This document shows positions 11,565 to 23,830 of a DNA stretch of 64,000 nt, in pieces. This stretch comes from Alnus glutinosa (taxonomy: Eukaryota; Streptophyta; Magnoliopsida; Fagales; Betulaceae): contig NC_084886.1 of the NCBI RefSeq assembly GCF_958979055.1, positions 6,586,154-6,650,153 on the forward strand, read 5' to 3'. The notes under the pieces are model-generated. The model did no database searches and was not told the origin of the DNA. It saw only the letters and a program-made list of their open reading frames with translations. Position numbers and translations under genes: made by a program. How positions within the stretch are numbered: position 1 is the first letter of the stretch; each line of letters opens with the position of its first letter.

Positions 11565-12233
11565 GCTCTCGCAATTCTCTGCTAATTTTTTTTTTTTTTT
11601 AAATTTTTATGAAAAAAAAAGACTGGTAAAACTGATTAATACATTTTGGCGTGCACGCGCATAGAGAGAGAGAGAAGAATCAACAACTAGTACAACATGC
11701 AGCAAAACCATCTATACAATGGTGTCCATATATCCAGTAACATCATCTTCACATTCAACAACTCCATCCTTTACACGAACGATCTAAGAGCTGAAAAGTG
11801 TCATCTAATTGTTCAAAGAGAACAGAGCAGATAAACAGAGTAATGTTACCTATTCTCTATTTTCAAATTCGCTACGGAATCAGAAACAAAATTACAGTCG
11901 AAAGTAAAAAGAGAAGAAAAATCCAGAGAAAGGATGAAATGTTTTATATATAAGTTAATTTGGACAAGACTCTTTGACAGGCTAGTTCAGATCAAGATAA
12001 GACATGAGAATCGTAGAAAATCTGGAAATTAATCAACATCACCTACTCGGGTTACGATAAGAATCCGAACAGAAATACCTGTAAACTAGTCATCCCTATT
12101 TCTCTTGCAAACTACCAATTTAGTCTATTCACAATCACATCTGCTCAATTGGGAGTACAGGAGATGACAGGCAGAAATGGCAAATGGCAAACATATATTA
12201 CCCACATACTGACCGTAACATTGGTCTCGAATG
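11565..12233. other. Kinase gene 3' flank
   Basis: Contains the likely 3' UTR of the minus-strand kinase (below about 12233). A poly(T)/poly(A) stretch lies at 11587-11620. Nothing else recognisable. Confidence 0.5.
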
Positions 12234-13050
12234 TTATGCAGTGAATATGTGCCAATGATGATCAGTCGGTAGATTTTCCTTAATCTTTTCGAGCCTCTTG
12301 AGGATTTCCAAGAAAGAGGGTCTTTGGTTCATGTCAGCGGCCCAACACTGCTCAGTTAACCTAGAAACCATTCAATACAAAGAAGATATTAGCAGTTGGA
12401 TTTTTTCAGCTATGCATATCTAAGATAGATAATTTCCTAAAAAGGTTTTGGTTCATCTATCAACACAGTGCTGTTCTTCTAAACAATTATAAGTATTCAA
12501 TATAACAGAAGTCATCATCCTAGTTGCATGTGGAACAACATGAATAGATGTGGTTGAATAGATGCCTAAATCTACTGAGAGACGTGTAACAATCTTTTAA
12601 AAAAAATCAGAACTTGTTAAAGGCAAATTTAATGAACGGAATATAGAAGATAGTAATAAATAATGACCGTCAGATACCCCATTTTGTCAATGGCCTATTC
12701 ACTGATTGGCATCCGCCTTGGTGACAGAAAAAAAAAGAAAAAAAAGAAAAAAAAGAAAAAAAAGGAAAAAGAGCATAGCTAAAAGCAGATATCAATTTGG
12801 ATTAGTGGGAAAACAAGAACAATAAGAGATGAAATCAATCCTCAGTGAATTAGCACTGATGGACGGTACGAGATGAGAGTATCAGCAACAATGGTTTTCT
12901 CATGTGCAACAAAATCAATCAATGGAAAGTTGAGTACAGATTAGTTGAAGGTGCCACAAGGACGAGAGATGAAAAATAACAAGGAGCCAGGATGTGAGGA
13001 AGACAAGATGGCTGACAATCTTGAAAGTATATGTATCCTAGACTTCTAAG

Positions 13051-13096
<46 letters not shown>

Positions 13097-16000
13097 GTGT
13101 ACTTAGATGAAGTATAATGGCAATAATATTTCGTGCATCTGAAAAGTAGTTTGCTTAAATCTTTGTTGAGTTGATTTTGTTAATGATTATATAGCTGCAA
13201 AATTTTGGATTGAATTCAGTTCATCATAAAATAGAGAAATTGAAAAGGATTCAGTTCATAAGTTTTTTTTTTTTTTTTTATAAGTAAGAAACCAATCTCA
13301 TTAAAAAAGCGTAAGACACCCCTTGGTACACTGAGAGTATACAAAGAAACACCTAATTAGAAAGAGAGAAGCGAGCGAAAAAGTCAGCAAAAGTAAAAGA
13401 CAAAGGGTGGACATAAGCCATAGTCCAAAAGGCTGCTTCTGGGACTTATGATTCAGTTCATAAGTGGGCCACACAAGCATGAGAAAAGAAGCAACCTTTT
13501 AATTGACAGAAATTTTAGAACAAACTTACTCTCTCAGTTCATTGACGTATCCTTTTGAGCGAAACGAAGGCCTGTGTCCTTCAGCCACATATTTTGCTGC
13601 TTCGTAAGGCTCATAATTTGCAAGTGGTGGGTCCCCTTCAAGCATCTGAACCAGTTGGGAACATCCTGAATTAGAACTAATTTGAAAACTTTTACATCTT
13701 ATCTCAACTCCTTACAGAAACCAGCATTACCTCATACAGTATCATCGCAAAAGAGAAAACATCGACCTTCTTATCATACCTCCGATGCTTGAAAACTTCA
13801 GGAGCCATATACCGGTCTTTTGTTTTGTTTGATGCCAGAAAGATGGAAAAAGAATTATGTATTCTGTATTAAAATTCATATCCACCAAAACAATATCAAT
13901 TAGAGACACTCACAACTTCCAGTCTCTCCAGTCATTTTGTAGACATCATGAGAATTCTGAACCTTAATGAGCTTGCTTAGTCCAAAATCTCCAACTTTCA
14001 AATGGTCTGCACTGGAATTGACTAGAAGAACATTCCTGAAATTTATAAACAAGATTTCAATAGGTAAATATAAAATACAATATGGAAGCCACCGACATGT
14101 TCTTGATGGTGGAAGCCAGAGAAAAAGAAAGAGAAGGTGCTTTTTCAATTGGTGAAGAAGCATTTTATCCTATGAACATTAATCTCCTCATTACAGTGAT
14201 ATATTAAGAGTACTGATTAAAGCAAAGCGTCAGCGGTTTCCGGTACAACATAAAGAATATAACAACAAATCTGATACAGAATCTACTAACCTTGGTTTTA
14301 GGTCCCGGTGAATTATGACATTTGGTTCATTGTGAAGATAAGCCATGCCTCTGCCCACATAAGATTTTACAGAAGTCAGATTAGCATAACAATTGAATTC
14401 ACTGAGACTGCATCTTGTTCTTAGTAAGAACTGTAATAAACGAGCCATGCAAATGCCCTGATCAGATTGCCTCAAATGGGGCATTCCGCACTATGCAAGT
14501 GATTAGACACACACACTCTCCATTTTGCCTCTTCCCTTTCCTGAAAAGATATCTTTGGACATCCATCTCTCCACACAATTATTTCATACAACCTCAAAAT
14601 GGTGCGGCTTAAATGAACTTTCCTACTTATGGGCTTGTTTGGCAAAGACATGTACAGAACAAAACATAACAGAATAGTGGGTTGTTAATTTTGGAATTAG
14701 TAAAAAGTGATAATGAGATATAAAATAAAATAAAAAATGTATAGAAAAGTGAAAAAGTTTTGGATTGTAGTGAATAAAAAATTATTGATGTGATATAAAA
14801 AGTGAAAAAGTAGGAATGTTTTGATGTTGATTGATATTAAAAAATATGAAAAAGTGAAAAAATAATTATATGAACAGTAACCCCACTATTCGGTATTGTT
14901 CCGTCACTTGGCAAACAACCCCTATGATACAGCGTTAATTTAGAATTGCAGATGCAACAACCAAGAACTAACCATAACTACGGGGTATGGGTCTGCATTT
15001 TTCTTATAGGTAGGCATAAGAACTAGGGGTACCTTGCGATGTCCAGAGCAAAGTTGATAGCTGTTGAAGGATTAAGTGAACCTTTGTCCTTGAGGTACTG
15101 ATGAAGATCACCCTAAAATAGCATATGAATGCAACAATTAAGAAGGGGTTTCTCTGCAAGTACATTTTTCAGATCACTAGCAAGAACTTCAAGAAACAGA
15201 ATTCACAATATGAAGCATAAAAAATATATGCATGTACTCACTCCTCGTAAGTACTCAGTAACTAACATAAGGGGCTTCTTCTCCGTGACGGCTCCAAGAA
15301 ATTGGACTATATTAGGGTGACGAAGCTTCACTAGTAAAATCACTTCATGTCTAAAGTCCTGACTGAATCACGAAAGCAAAGAACAGGTAAGCAATTTTCA
15401 TTTTTTGATGAATTAGAAACTGGATCAGAAAGGAAATTTTGATATAGGCAACAAGCACCAGATAAATAATTCTCTTAAGGATGGAAGCCCTACAGAATGT
15501 TGATATATGGATGGTAAAGATCCCTTCGAATTTCTGTAGACTCACCATCTCTCAGAAAAGAATGCTGAATGAATCATCTAAGAAAAGTCTTTCTGATCCA
15601 AATGAAATGTAAATTTCATCCATTACTTTGGTTCTGCTCCCATTGTCAACCAGAACATTTCATAACATATACCACAATCACAACTATACCTTACTCCCAA
15701 CTAACTGAGGTTGGTTACATGGATCCTTATACGCTAGTTGGCCCTATTTAGGCGACATGTTTATTTAACAATCATATTTTTTTCTATGTTAACGCCCCAA
15801 AGTTGTATGTGAAGAGGATCCATGTTCATAAGATGTGGCAAAAGTTTTACACTGGCTGTCAACCAACCCTAAACCTCCTCCTTTATCCGGGATTGGGACT
15901 AGCCATGTAAAAAGGATATAACAATAAAGTCAGACATAGGGAGAATTAATTCATAATGTAAACTGGAAAGAAGATACACACACAGAGAGAAAGAGAGAGG

Positions 16001-19000
16001 GAGAGAGATATGAAAAGAATACACTATTTCTCCAAAATAATCAGCTTATACAACCGTAATACAACAAATTATTAAAAATATATATGAAAATGTTTTTTTT
16101 CATAAGTAATAAAAATATCATTAAAATCGAAAAAGCGTAACCCAGATACACAAGAAATATACAAGAGAAATGCCTATCTAGAAAACCTATAGAAAAACGT
16201 TATAAGAAAATGGATATTACATCACCAATCTGTCATCTGAAAGTGATGGAAGAATGCGTTTGACAGCTACAGGTGTTCCACGCCAATGGGCTTTTAAAAT
16301 CTCACCAAAAGATCCCTGCCAGCATCAGCCATCATCAGTGAAAGCACATCTAAATAGATAGATTAAAGTGACACACTGAGAGCTGTACGCTGACACCCAG
16401 ATTGTGAGCAGACTATAAATGATTCAAGTTGCAAACTAAATGACAGAACCAAGAAGTTAAAGACACGACAGACCAACAGCAAGAAACAACTATGAGAAAA
16501 TGTTGAGTAAAGATGAATGAATTATTTTAGCCTAACTACCCTCTCTGACAAAGACCAATTTCAGAGATACTATATATTCTATTTCTCTAAATAATTATCT
16601 CAACACCTTACCTAGCCAGGGTAAATGAAGTATAGGTGGCACACTTTCAATGGGAATGAAATCATGTGATAAGTGGTAATATGATCCCCAAGACCAAATG
16701 TCACACTAAAGGCAGAATCTATAACCTCTAAAACTAAATTAAATTCTGGCTGCAGCAAAATAATAGATAGAAAATCCTAGTCACAGTATTTGAATAGCAT
16801 CATCAGACACCCTTTTAAAACATTCAAACAAGAGAGTTTATAAATCATAGTGTAACCACTTAGAACAGTTTGCACAACTTGCCCCCACAAAGTTTGTTTA
16901 TTACCAATCTAAAGAAAACTAAAGTCAGACCTTGCCAATCATAGCTGAGTTTGAGAAGTCCAGCTCAGAAGGGTCAATTTCCCAGTCACACTTGTTTGGC
17001 AGAGGAGGTGGAACAGGCTTTGGTTCAAAATGGCTTCCATTTTGGCCCTGCAACATGCATAATCAAACTTAGATCCAGCAAAAGCATATAAAACAAAAAA
17101 TCCACAGAATATGAATGAGTCTTCATGAAGTAATCTTCCATTTTCAAAATGGCTTCCATTTCCGACCCCATTAGGGTGGTTGCTTCTCTTGTATACTTTT
17201 CGTGTACGAGAGTTTTTCTTCTTCAATAAATTATTATTCATCAAAAGTAATCTGATACACCTAGCATTGATATGATGCCAATTTGAAGGCATGTGATGCT
17301 AGAGCATTAAGAACAAACAAGAAAGGTGCATTTCCATGTTGGAGCAAACTGGTCATATGTGACTTGTAAATTGTTTCCACGTTACATACATACTAAAATA
17401 GAATGATTAAATTATAGGGGTTAAAAGACTCAAAAATCTAGTCCAGAGGAGTTGAAGGGAGGGAATAACTAAAATTCATCTCAGATACAGTACAAATAGA
17501 ATCTGATCCTCCTTTTCATTTCTTTGTATGAGGAAACACAAGTTCACGTATCGAAATTGAAGCTCCACTAATATATAATACCTTGCTATGTTATCCAACT
17601 TTTTTTTTTTAATGTAAGTACCATACCATGTTATCCAACTTCTAATTGACGACTAGTAAAACATAGAAAAGACAAGCATCATAAGGGTTTACAACAATAC
17701 TGTTTTCAAGGCAGGACCCCTTACAGGAATTTTGAACGATATGATTTTTAGAAAGAGCAGGGAACTCAAAGTTGTAATGGAAACTCCAAATCAACCATAA
17801 TATTTTAAAGGTTCACTGACAACCACCACTACATATTATCACATGTTCACCGACAACGATATGGTTTTTTTTTTTTTTTTTTACCTGAAATCATATATTA
17901 AAGCACAAATCAAACCTCCCATTATTTACATTCAATGTGATGAAATAGATATGATGATATTATGCCACACTACAAGGGCTAGTGGAAGCTAAAATCCAAA
18001 AAACTTATGACCTCAATCTATCCTTGATGGCAATAAAATGCAACAGACCACAAGTTTCCAGCAACACACCTCTGAAGAAACTAGTGATAAAACTTACCGT
18101 TTTCTCTTCCCGAAAAAAAGTAACCATGTTAAAAGAACTTAAGACTGAACTATTATCAACTCTATCCCAGCTTCCTCCTCTTGAAGAGCTAGGAAAGTCA
18201 CTAGAAGTGCAAACTTTTGTGCCCATAATGCGGCACATTGAGCCGCAGCTACATTTTTTTCCGACCGCATTCCCACTGCTCCTCCTCCCTCGGTTCCTAT
18301 TGTTAGTGGGAAGGACCCGCCTTTTCCGGCTTTGTCATGTTAGGTTTTAGGCTTGTTTAGTTTGTTGCTTTCTTGTTGTTTGTTCTATATACTTACAAAA
18401 ATAAAAAGGCTGAACTAATTCTTTTAAAAGCAAAATTTGTTATCCCATCATTCAAAGTCCACAAAGAGAGAGAGAGAGAGGACCATAGACTTACGTAAGA
18501 CAAGCCACCATATGATTTTAACAGCTCAATCATGCTGTGCTTTTTAGCTCCTTCAGCATCAGCTAGAGGCTGTCATGAGAGAAACTCCAAATAATTATTC
18601 ATCTGAGGGAAATTCAAGATTAAATACTTACAAAAAAAAAAAATTATCTAGATTAAATAAAATTAATTAAAAAAATCTAGATTACATAAAATTAATTAGA
18701 ATATTCTAGATTAAATAAAATTAATTAAAATAAATAAACAAGTCCCATGTTGAGTAAAAAGAATCCCTTTTCCTGATAATGCATATCAAAGCATTGCATT
18801 TAAATTCCAGATTTGCAAGTGTAATGGAATTTAAGATAATAGCTACATGACGTAGCAGCGATTTGTTTCATCCTATTTATTTGGAAAAACACCAAAAATT
18901 ATATAAAATGCTGCTTCATCCATTCAACCCAAGTTAACAAACGACGTCAATGAAAATCAACTTGCAAGCTCAGGTTAACAAATACGGTACCGATATGGAA

Positions 19001-19655
19001 ATATGTTCTTCTAGACTTAGGCACAGTTTATTCACTTGCAGTTCCACCAAACGTTGCACTTCCATTTTTACATTCGCAAGCAAACTCATGCATTAGAAAA
19101 TTTGTACGACCACAAGCTTACTCCCTCATACAACTCCACACTCATTGAGCGAGGCTTATCCACAATCACTGGGGTAATTTGCACCAGTTTTACTGTTCCA
19201 TATTGCAGAAAATTACCATTCGAATAGGCTCCTCTCTTATAACTAGAACCGTTTATTTGACATAGCATAGAAAATTAAACATCGATTTCAATTACAACAA
19301 ACTAATATAAAGGAGGAAGGAAGCAGTAATTTGGCGAAAAAATTACGGTGTTCTTCCAGCGATCCTGGGCGTTGACGTCGGCGCCGCAGTCGATCAGGCA
19401 CTTGGCGACGTCGATCCAGCCGTGGAGGGAGGCGACGTGGAGCGGGGTGCGGTTGTCGTAGTCTCTGGCGTGGACCAGCGACCGATCTTCCTCGAGAAGC
19501 TTGCGGACGGCAACGACGTCATTCTGGTGGGCGTGCCAGAGGATCAGCGAGGTCCTGCTCACCCTCGCCTTCTCCTTCTGCTTCTCCTTGTCCGATGTCG
19601 AGCCTCCCTTACTTCTGGGGGTCTCGCCGCTGGAGCCCGATTCCGAGCTCATCAC
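12234..19655 (-). CDS. VIK: Ankyrin-repeat protein kinase, VIK/ILK type
   Basis: Eleven exons on the minus strand: 19655-19347, 18569-18495, 17047-16931, 16315-16221, 15362-15242, 15112-15033, 14350-14291, 14035-13914, 13816-13731, 13645-13530, 12360-12234. They join in frame to 435 aa. Residues 36-103 carry ankyrin repeats (RTPLHVASLHGW, GADVNAQDRW). The kinase domain has the glycine loop IGKGSFGEI (about 165-173), VAVK lysine 186, helix C Glu205, HRD 280-282, DFG 302-304 and APE 331-333, so it looks active. Length and C-terminus (DHHW.IFTA) match Arabidopsis VH1-interacting kinase, a Raf-like MAPKKK-group enzyme linked to vascular and brassinosteroid signalling. That role is family knowledge. 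Introns hold two LINE tails and a MITE. Confidence 0.94.
13053..13093. repeat. (GA)n microsatellite in kinase intron 10
   Basis: About 20 GA dinucleotides, lying in the intron between exons 11 and 10 of the kinase gene. An (A)nG-rich run also occurs at 12726-12770 in the same intron. Confidence 0.9.
13264..13449 (-). mobile_element. 5'-truncated LINE tail, 16-bp target duplication
   Basis: 'gattcagttcataagt' occurs at 13248-13263 and again at 13450-13465. Between them, read on the minus strand, is a LINE 3' UTR ending in an A tail (T run 13264-13277). It has the words common to plant L1 tails: an 'aggtgtttctttgtata' stretch, 'cttacgctttttta' and 'ttacttataaa'. It sits in the last intron of the kinase gene, in the same orientation as the gene. 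Confidence 0.85.
14631..14922. mobile_element. hAT-like MITE in kinase intron
   Basis: Begins 'gggcttgtttggcaaa' and ends 'ttggcaaacaacccc', imperfect terminal inverted repeats of about 15 bp around an AT-rich interior with repeated 'gtgaaaaagt' words. About 290 bp, non-coding. No convincing target duplication, so the superfamily is tentative. Confidence 0.6.
16093..16200 (-). mobile_element. Second LINE tail beside kinase exon 4
   Basis: Same 3' tail family as 13264-13449: T run, 'cataagtaa', 'cattaaaatcgaaaaagcgtaa', 'acaagaaatatacaagagaaa', 'cctatctagaaa'. Flanks 'tatatgaaaatg' (16081-16092) and 'tataagaaaatg' (16201-16212) match at 11 of 12 positions, a likely target duplication. Only 108 bp remains. 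It begins 20 bp inside the intron from the exon 4 donor. Confidence 0.75.
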
Positions 19656-19940
19656 CAGCGATTGGATCGGATCGGATCCAACTGGATTTGATTGTGATTG
19701 GCTGCTCTGTTATGTAGCTTAACTGTGTGACTTGGCGAGTTTGATGTGCTTTGGAATCTGTTTTCAGCTTTAACAAAAGTGGGTAATGAATTGGAGAGAG
19801 GGAGGGAGAGAGAGAGAGAGAGAGAGAGAGCTGGGGGGCTGTAGCTGTAGGTCTAGATGTCAGTTTTGTGTCCGTTAGTCCGGTTTTACTTTTTCAACAG
19901 AAAGTGATTCTCTCTCTCTCTCTCTCTCTCTCTCTTCCTG
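19656..19940 (-). promoter_or_regulatory. Kinase 5' UTR/promoter with two microsatellites
   Basis: Upstream of the kinase start codon are a (GA)n run at about 19806-19830 and a (TC)n run at about 19910-19935 (+ strand reading). CT/GA repeats close to start sites are common in plant core promoters. No clear TATA box was identified. Confidence 0.5.
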
Positions 19941-21033
19941 CCTTTTATGGGGGGTGTGTGTGAATGTGTGAATCCTGAATTGCCGTGCCTACTTTCTATT
20001 ACTCTTTTTTTTCTTTTTCTTTTTTCTCTTTATGCGATTAATCTTTACTTTATTTTAGATTTACTTTCTTTTTACTACTCTTAAGTCTTACCGATGTGTG
20101 AACGGGTTGAGATTGATTTGTTTAATCTGTTAAAAATTACATATTTTTATGCTTTCTTCGTCCTCTATTACTAAAGTTCTCGCATATAATTTATCCATCT
20201 CATGATAATCTAATTATATAAGCCCTAAACCAAAAACAGATACCATTTAGACTTTAGGTAGGTAAAGTAAAATATTTTAAACCATAAATTACTATTTGAA
20301 ATTCGACCTCAAATTCCCTACCCATATTCTAATCTCAAAGAGTGAGAGAGCAAGCCCCACACCCAACAACAGATCCTCTCAACTGGAAAGGATCTAGGTC
20401 CCCACTCCCCACACCCAAAAAACCTAGAGACACTCTCGACACCCCCGAACCCGCATCCCTCTCTCATCAGTCATCCCTATCCAAATTCTTTGAAATTCGA
20501 ATAGGAATTCCAGGAGATTTGAATAATTTGGAATTCAACTCAAACATAGGAAAAAGTGTTATGCGTGTGGGTGGATCTATATTCAAAACTATCCAACAGA
20601 AAAAGTTACTTATACACCTTAGCTTAAGGTCTGACTTTCATTTGAGTCTCAGCTCCGCATCATGCACCTAAAGATTTTATGGATTTTAGCACTGTGAAGT
20701 TTGAAAGACTAGGACCAAATTCACCCTGAAAGATACATATCGAACTTGATCATGTTGGCTCAGGCTCCCCATGGATGTTGCTTCGAATTTTTAGCGACAT
20801 GTGGAACTATCATGGCCTTTGAAGATAAAACCAAAATACACAAATTTTATGTGGGTTGTATAATTCTTTTTCTTTTTCTTTTTTTCCCCTTGAGCATTTG
20901 AGTTGTATAATTTACTTACAATTGAATACATACTATGGATCCAGCTAAAAAAACTTTAGCTTACAATATTTAGTTCCAATCTTCAGCATGGGTAGCACAA
21001 TTTCTTGTACATATTCTTCCAACTACATGAGCT
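19941..21033. other. Spacer between kinase and DUF3110-type gene
   Basis: AT-rich. An open frame at 20342-20671 (+) has no start context or family resemblance and is not called. The part next to 21033 is probably the 3' UTR of the minus-strand gene. Confidence 0.5.
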
Positions 21034-23277
21034 TCATACCAAATCCTCAGTATCTTCAAGAGAGCGCTTCCGGGCCCTCAGGTTGAGCTCAAGGCTTTGA
21101 GGTAGAGGAGGTGTCGTTCCTCGACGGAACAGAACTGCCAGAGCCCTCATTTTCTGGCAAAGATCAAATACCTGTAGATAATTTTGGAAATTCTTTATTA
21201 TAAAGAATCAATACTGTGCCAGTCCTGAAGATTGCTCTGTTTCTTACCGATGAGGCTTCTATCTCTGCAACGCCTTCACAACCTTTACCTCCGCCTTGCA
21301 GCAAGTCGCAATACTTTGCAGCTTCATTTTCATCTTCAAATACCTGCAACGACAATGAAGGTTCTGATTTTTTGCAACCAGAGATAAAATCAGAGAATAT
21401 GCAACAGATATAGGCCTGCATTGAACTATTCCCACAGGAAAGTAGCATGGGAAGCCTTGATTGGAGTGTTCAAATCTGTTTTTTTTTTTTAAGGGGTCCT
21501 GGCGAGTAAGCAAGCGGATAATTAGAGCCACAAATGGTGCCAGGCTTGAACTGTAAATTTGCAGTTACACACAAACAACAGGGTGCTTGATCTAGTATTC
21601 GCATTCACAAATATTGCTTCAACACAACAAATATTGGAAAACCAAAGCTAAACCACTTACTAGCACTCCCTCCCTAATATCCTCCACAAGCATCTGAAAC
21701 TTTGTCCCAGTTCTTGACTGTTTAGTTTGATTTCCAATTCCAGACCTCCACTTTCCCCCCTTAGAAAACAGTAACCCAAGCTCCCTTTCGACTTCACTGT
21801 TACAGAAAGAACAAACAAATTTGATCTGGTGCAACAGTAACAATTATCCAAAAGAAAGTAGAAGAACATTGAACCAAATGAGACCTGCGATTTCTTCGAG
21901 TTTTCATTGTGCACAATTGGTTTTCCCTGTGGGTGAGTACATAGACAGGCTTCGATGTTTCTCTCCATGGGTTGGCCTCCAGTACTGTACCAATATAAAA
22001 ATGATAGAAAATGAGAAGCATTTTACATGAAAACAAATATGAAATTATTTATGAACAGAACACCAAGCCTAGTAGAAATAAAGCATGTTACATCATACAC
22101 CAATGTAACAGTTTTGAACAATGAATGATCGGTAACACTCGGAATACTCAAAAAAGAAATACAAATAGACCCTGCATTCTAAACTATATATATAGAAAAT
22201 GGTTAAGAGACAACAAACAATGCAAATGTGTTTAAGTGCTCCAGCAAATAATTTACTCTTAAGCCACATATATCAGACAGTTGGTGGTGATGTCCATTCA
22301 GCTGAGGCCAAAGAGGTTTGGCGAGGCTTGGACAATGATTAGAATGAAAGGACAGAACAGGCAATGAGTTAATCTAATTGCAAATATATGGAAATATCAA
22401 ATTCCACATGTTATAATTGATATCATACCAAGTGGAAGAGTGAGATTTATTTGAACTGCCTTCACTATTTTTTTCCTATTTCTCTCTTCTCTTTTTTGAT
22501 GAGTAATTGCCCCAAGGAGAGGAAGAAGGAGAGATTAGAACCAGTGACCTCCACTAACTAAGGTGGTGTGGTGAGCTACCCCTTACTCCTTAGGGTGCTA
22601 TTTGTCGGGTTGGAGGATTGAGAAGTTCTACTGTCCACCCACCGCCACCAGAACGGTTCTGCAAGGGCGAAGTTATGGGGGGCCAAAGGGGATCATGACC
22701 CCCTAAAGAATACTACAGAAACCCGACCCATGAATGATGAACCCGAATTGACACCCCTTCATTGCCCTAATTGTAAAGTTATTTTCGTGCATGTCAAGAT
22801 GATATAAATCACAATAAAAAAGAAGAGATACAATGCTGTGATGAGCAACCGCTATAATTAAAACCTAAAAGCAACAAAGAACAAGGAACAGTTGGAAGCA
22901 ATACCGTCATAGCTGCTGCTATCGAAGGTCTGGTGGAGGTGTCTACGCATGTCGTAGGCACGCGACGACACCCGCTTCACGAATTCATCCGAAGTGCCGG
23001 GAATGGTCCCGTCCAGGTGAAGCGCCCTCTCCACCTCCTCTCTTCCGTCATCTTCTTCTTCAGAAGCTCTCGAATTACAAGAAACTTCAAGAACTTTCCT
23101 TCTGCAAGGGTCCAGAGAGTATCGGACACCGAAGAGAGATGAAGAGAGACGAGGAACACGATGGGTGTTAAGATTGCCCAGAGAAGACACGGCGAGTCTC
23201 CGCCGCCGGCGTAGGCGGAGGGGGTCCCTGCTGGGGGGGAGAACTATGGAGGGCGAGACTGAGGAGAGAGAATCCAT
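21034..23277 (-). CDS. Plastid-targeted DUF3110-type protein
   Basis: Five minus-strand exons: 23277-22905, 21984-21885, 21796-21661, 21343-21248, 21171-21034, joining in frame to 280 aa. The first 60 or so residues are rich in Ser, Arg and Leu with few acids, as in a chloroplast transit peptide. A short acidic stretch (SEEEDDGREE) follows. The C-terminal half has KPVYVLTHRENQLCTMKT and later VFEDENEAAKYCDLLQGGG, resembling the two conserved blocks of DUF3110 proteins of cyanobacteria and plants. It ends in a basic helix region. No catalytic motif is apparent and the molecular role is not known to me. A stromal location is inferred from the N-terminus. Intron 1 holds SINE-like sequence. Confidence 0.72.
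22478..22620 (-). mobile_element. SINE-like fragment (tentative)
   Basis: On the minus strand there is a B-box-like 'ggttctaatctc' and an A-rich end ('catcaaaaaa') about 70 bp further on, the order expected of a tRNA-derived SINE. The A box is not clear. The neighbouring 22670-22720 stretch ('ggggggccaaagggg', 'catgacccc') is another repeat terminus. Located in intron 1 of the DUF3110-type gene. Confidence 0.35.
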
Positions 23278-23557
23278 GGGTGATGGTTTGCCTTTTCCTT
23301 TGGGTTTGGTTGAGCTTTTTCTCGGGGTAGGTGGATTTTGTAGATGGCACGAGAGTTTGGAAGAATTTCTCGCCGTGAAGGACTGTGTTTCTGTAACTTA
23401 TGGGTCTGGTGGCGTCCGTGAATCTCGCGTGAATCTGCGGATATTTTTCGCTCCATGGTGGGTCCGCCGGAGTTGCCTCTGTGAAGCCAACGGGTCAAAT
23501 TCGGAGCCTTAATAAAGGACAGTAAATAAACTTTAGTTGAACAAATAAACAGTTTTT

Positions 23558-23830
23558 AGTGTGTGTTTGACAACACTCTTATCTCTCTATTTTTTTTCTA
23601 CTTTTTTTTTTTTTTTAAAAGTCAAATTTAAAATATTTTAACCTTTTTTTTTTATATTACATTAATTATTTTTTTTATTATTCAAATAAAAAAATCTAGT
23701 ACAAAACAAATTTTTTTTACTTTTCTATAAAATAACTCTAATTTTTTTTTATATTTTATATCACATCAATAAGTTGTTAATATTATTCAAACAAAAATTT
23801 CATAACACAACAATTTACCAAACACACTCT
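23558..23830. mobile_element. hAT-like MITE upstream of DUF3110-type gene
   Basis: Starts 'agtgtgtgtttgacaa' and ends 'ttaccaaacacactct', inverted termini matching at most of 16 positions. The interior is very AT-rich with no coding. It lies about 280 bp upstream of the start codon at 23277 and so may sit within the promoter. Confidence 0.5.

Noticed and set aside
20342-20671. 109-aa open frame (+)
   Set aside because: No recognisable domain, no splice or promoter context, and unremarkable AT-rich flanks.
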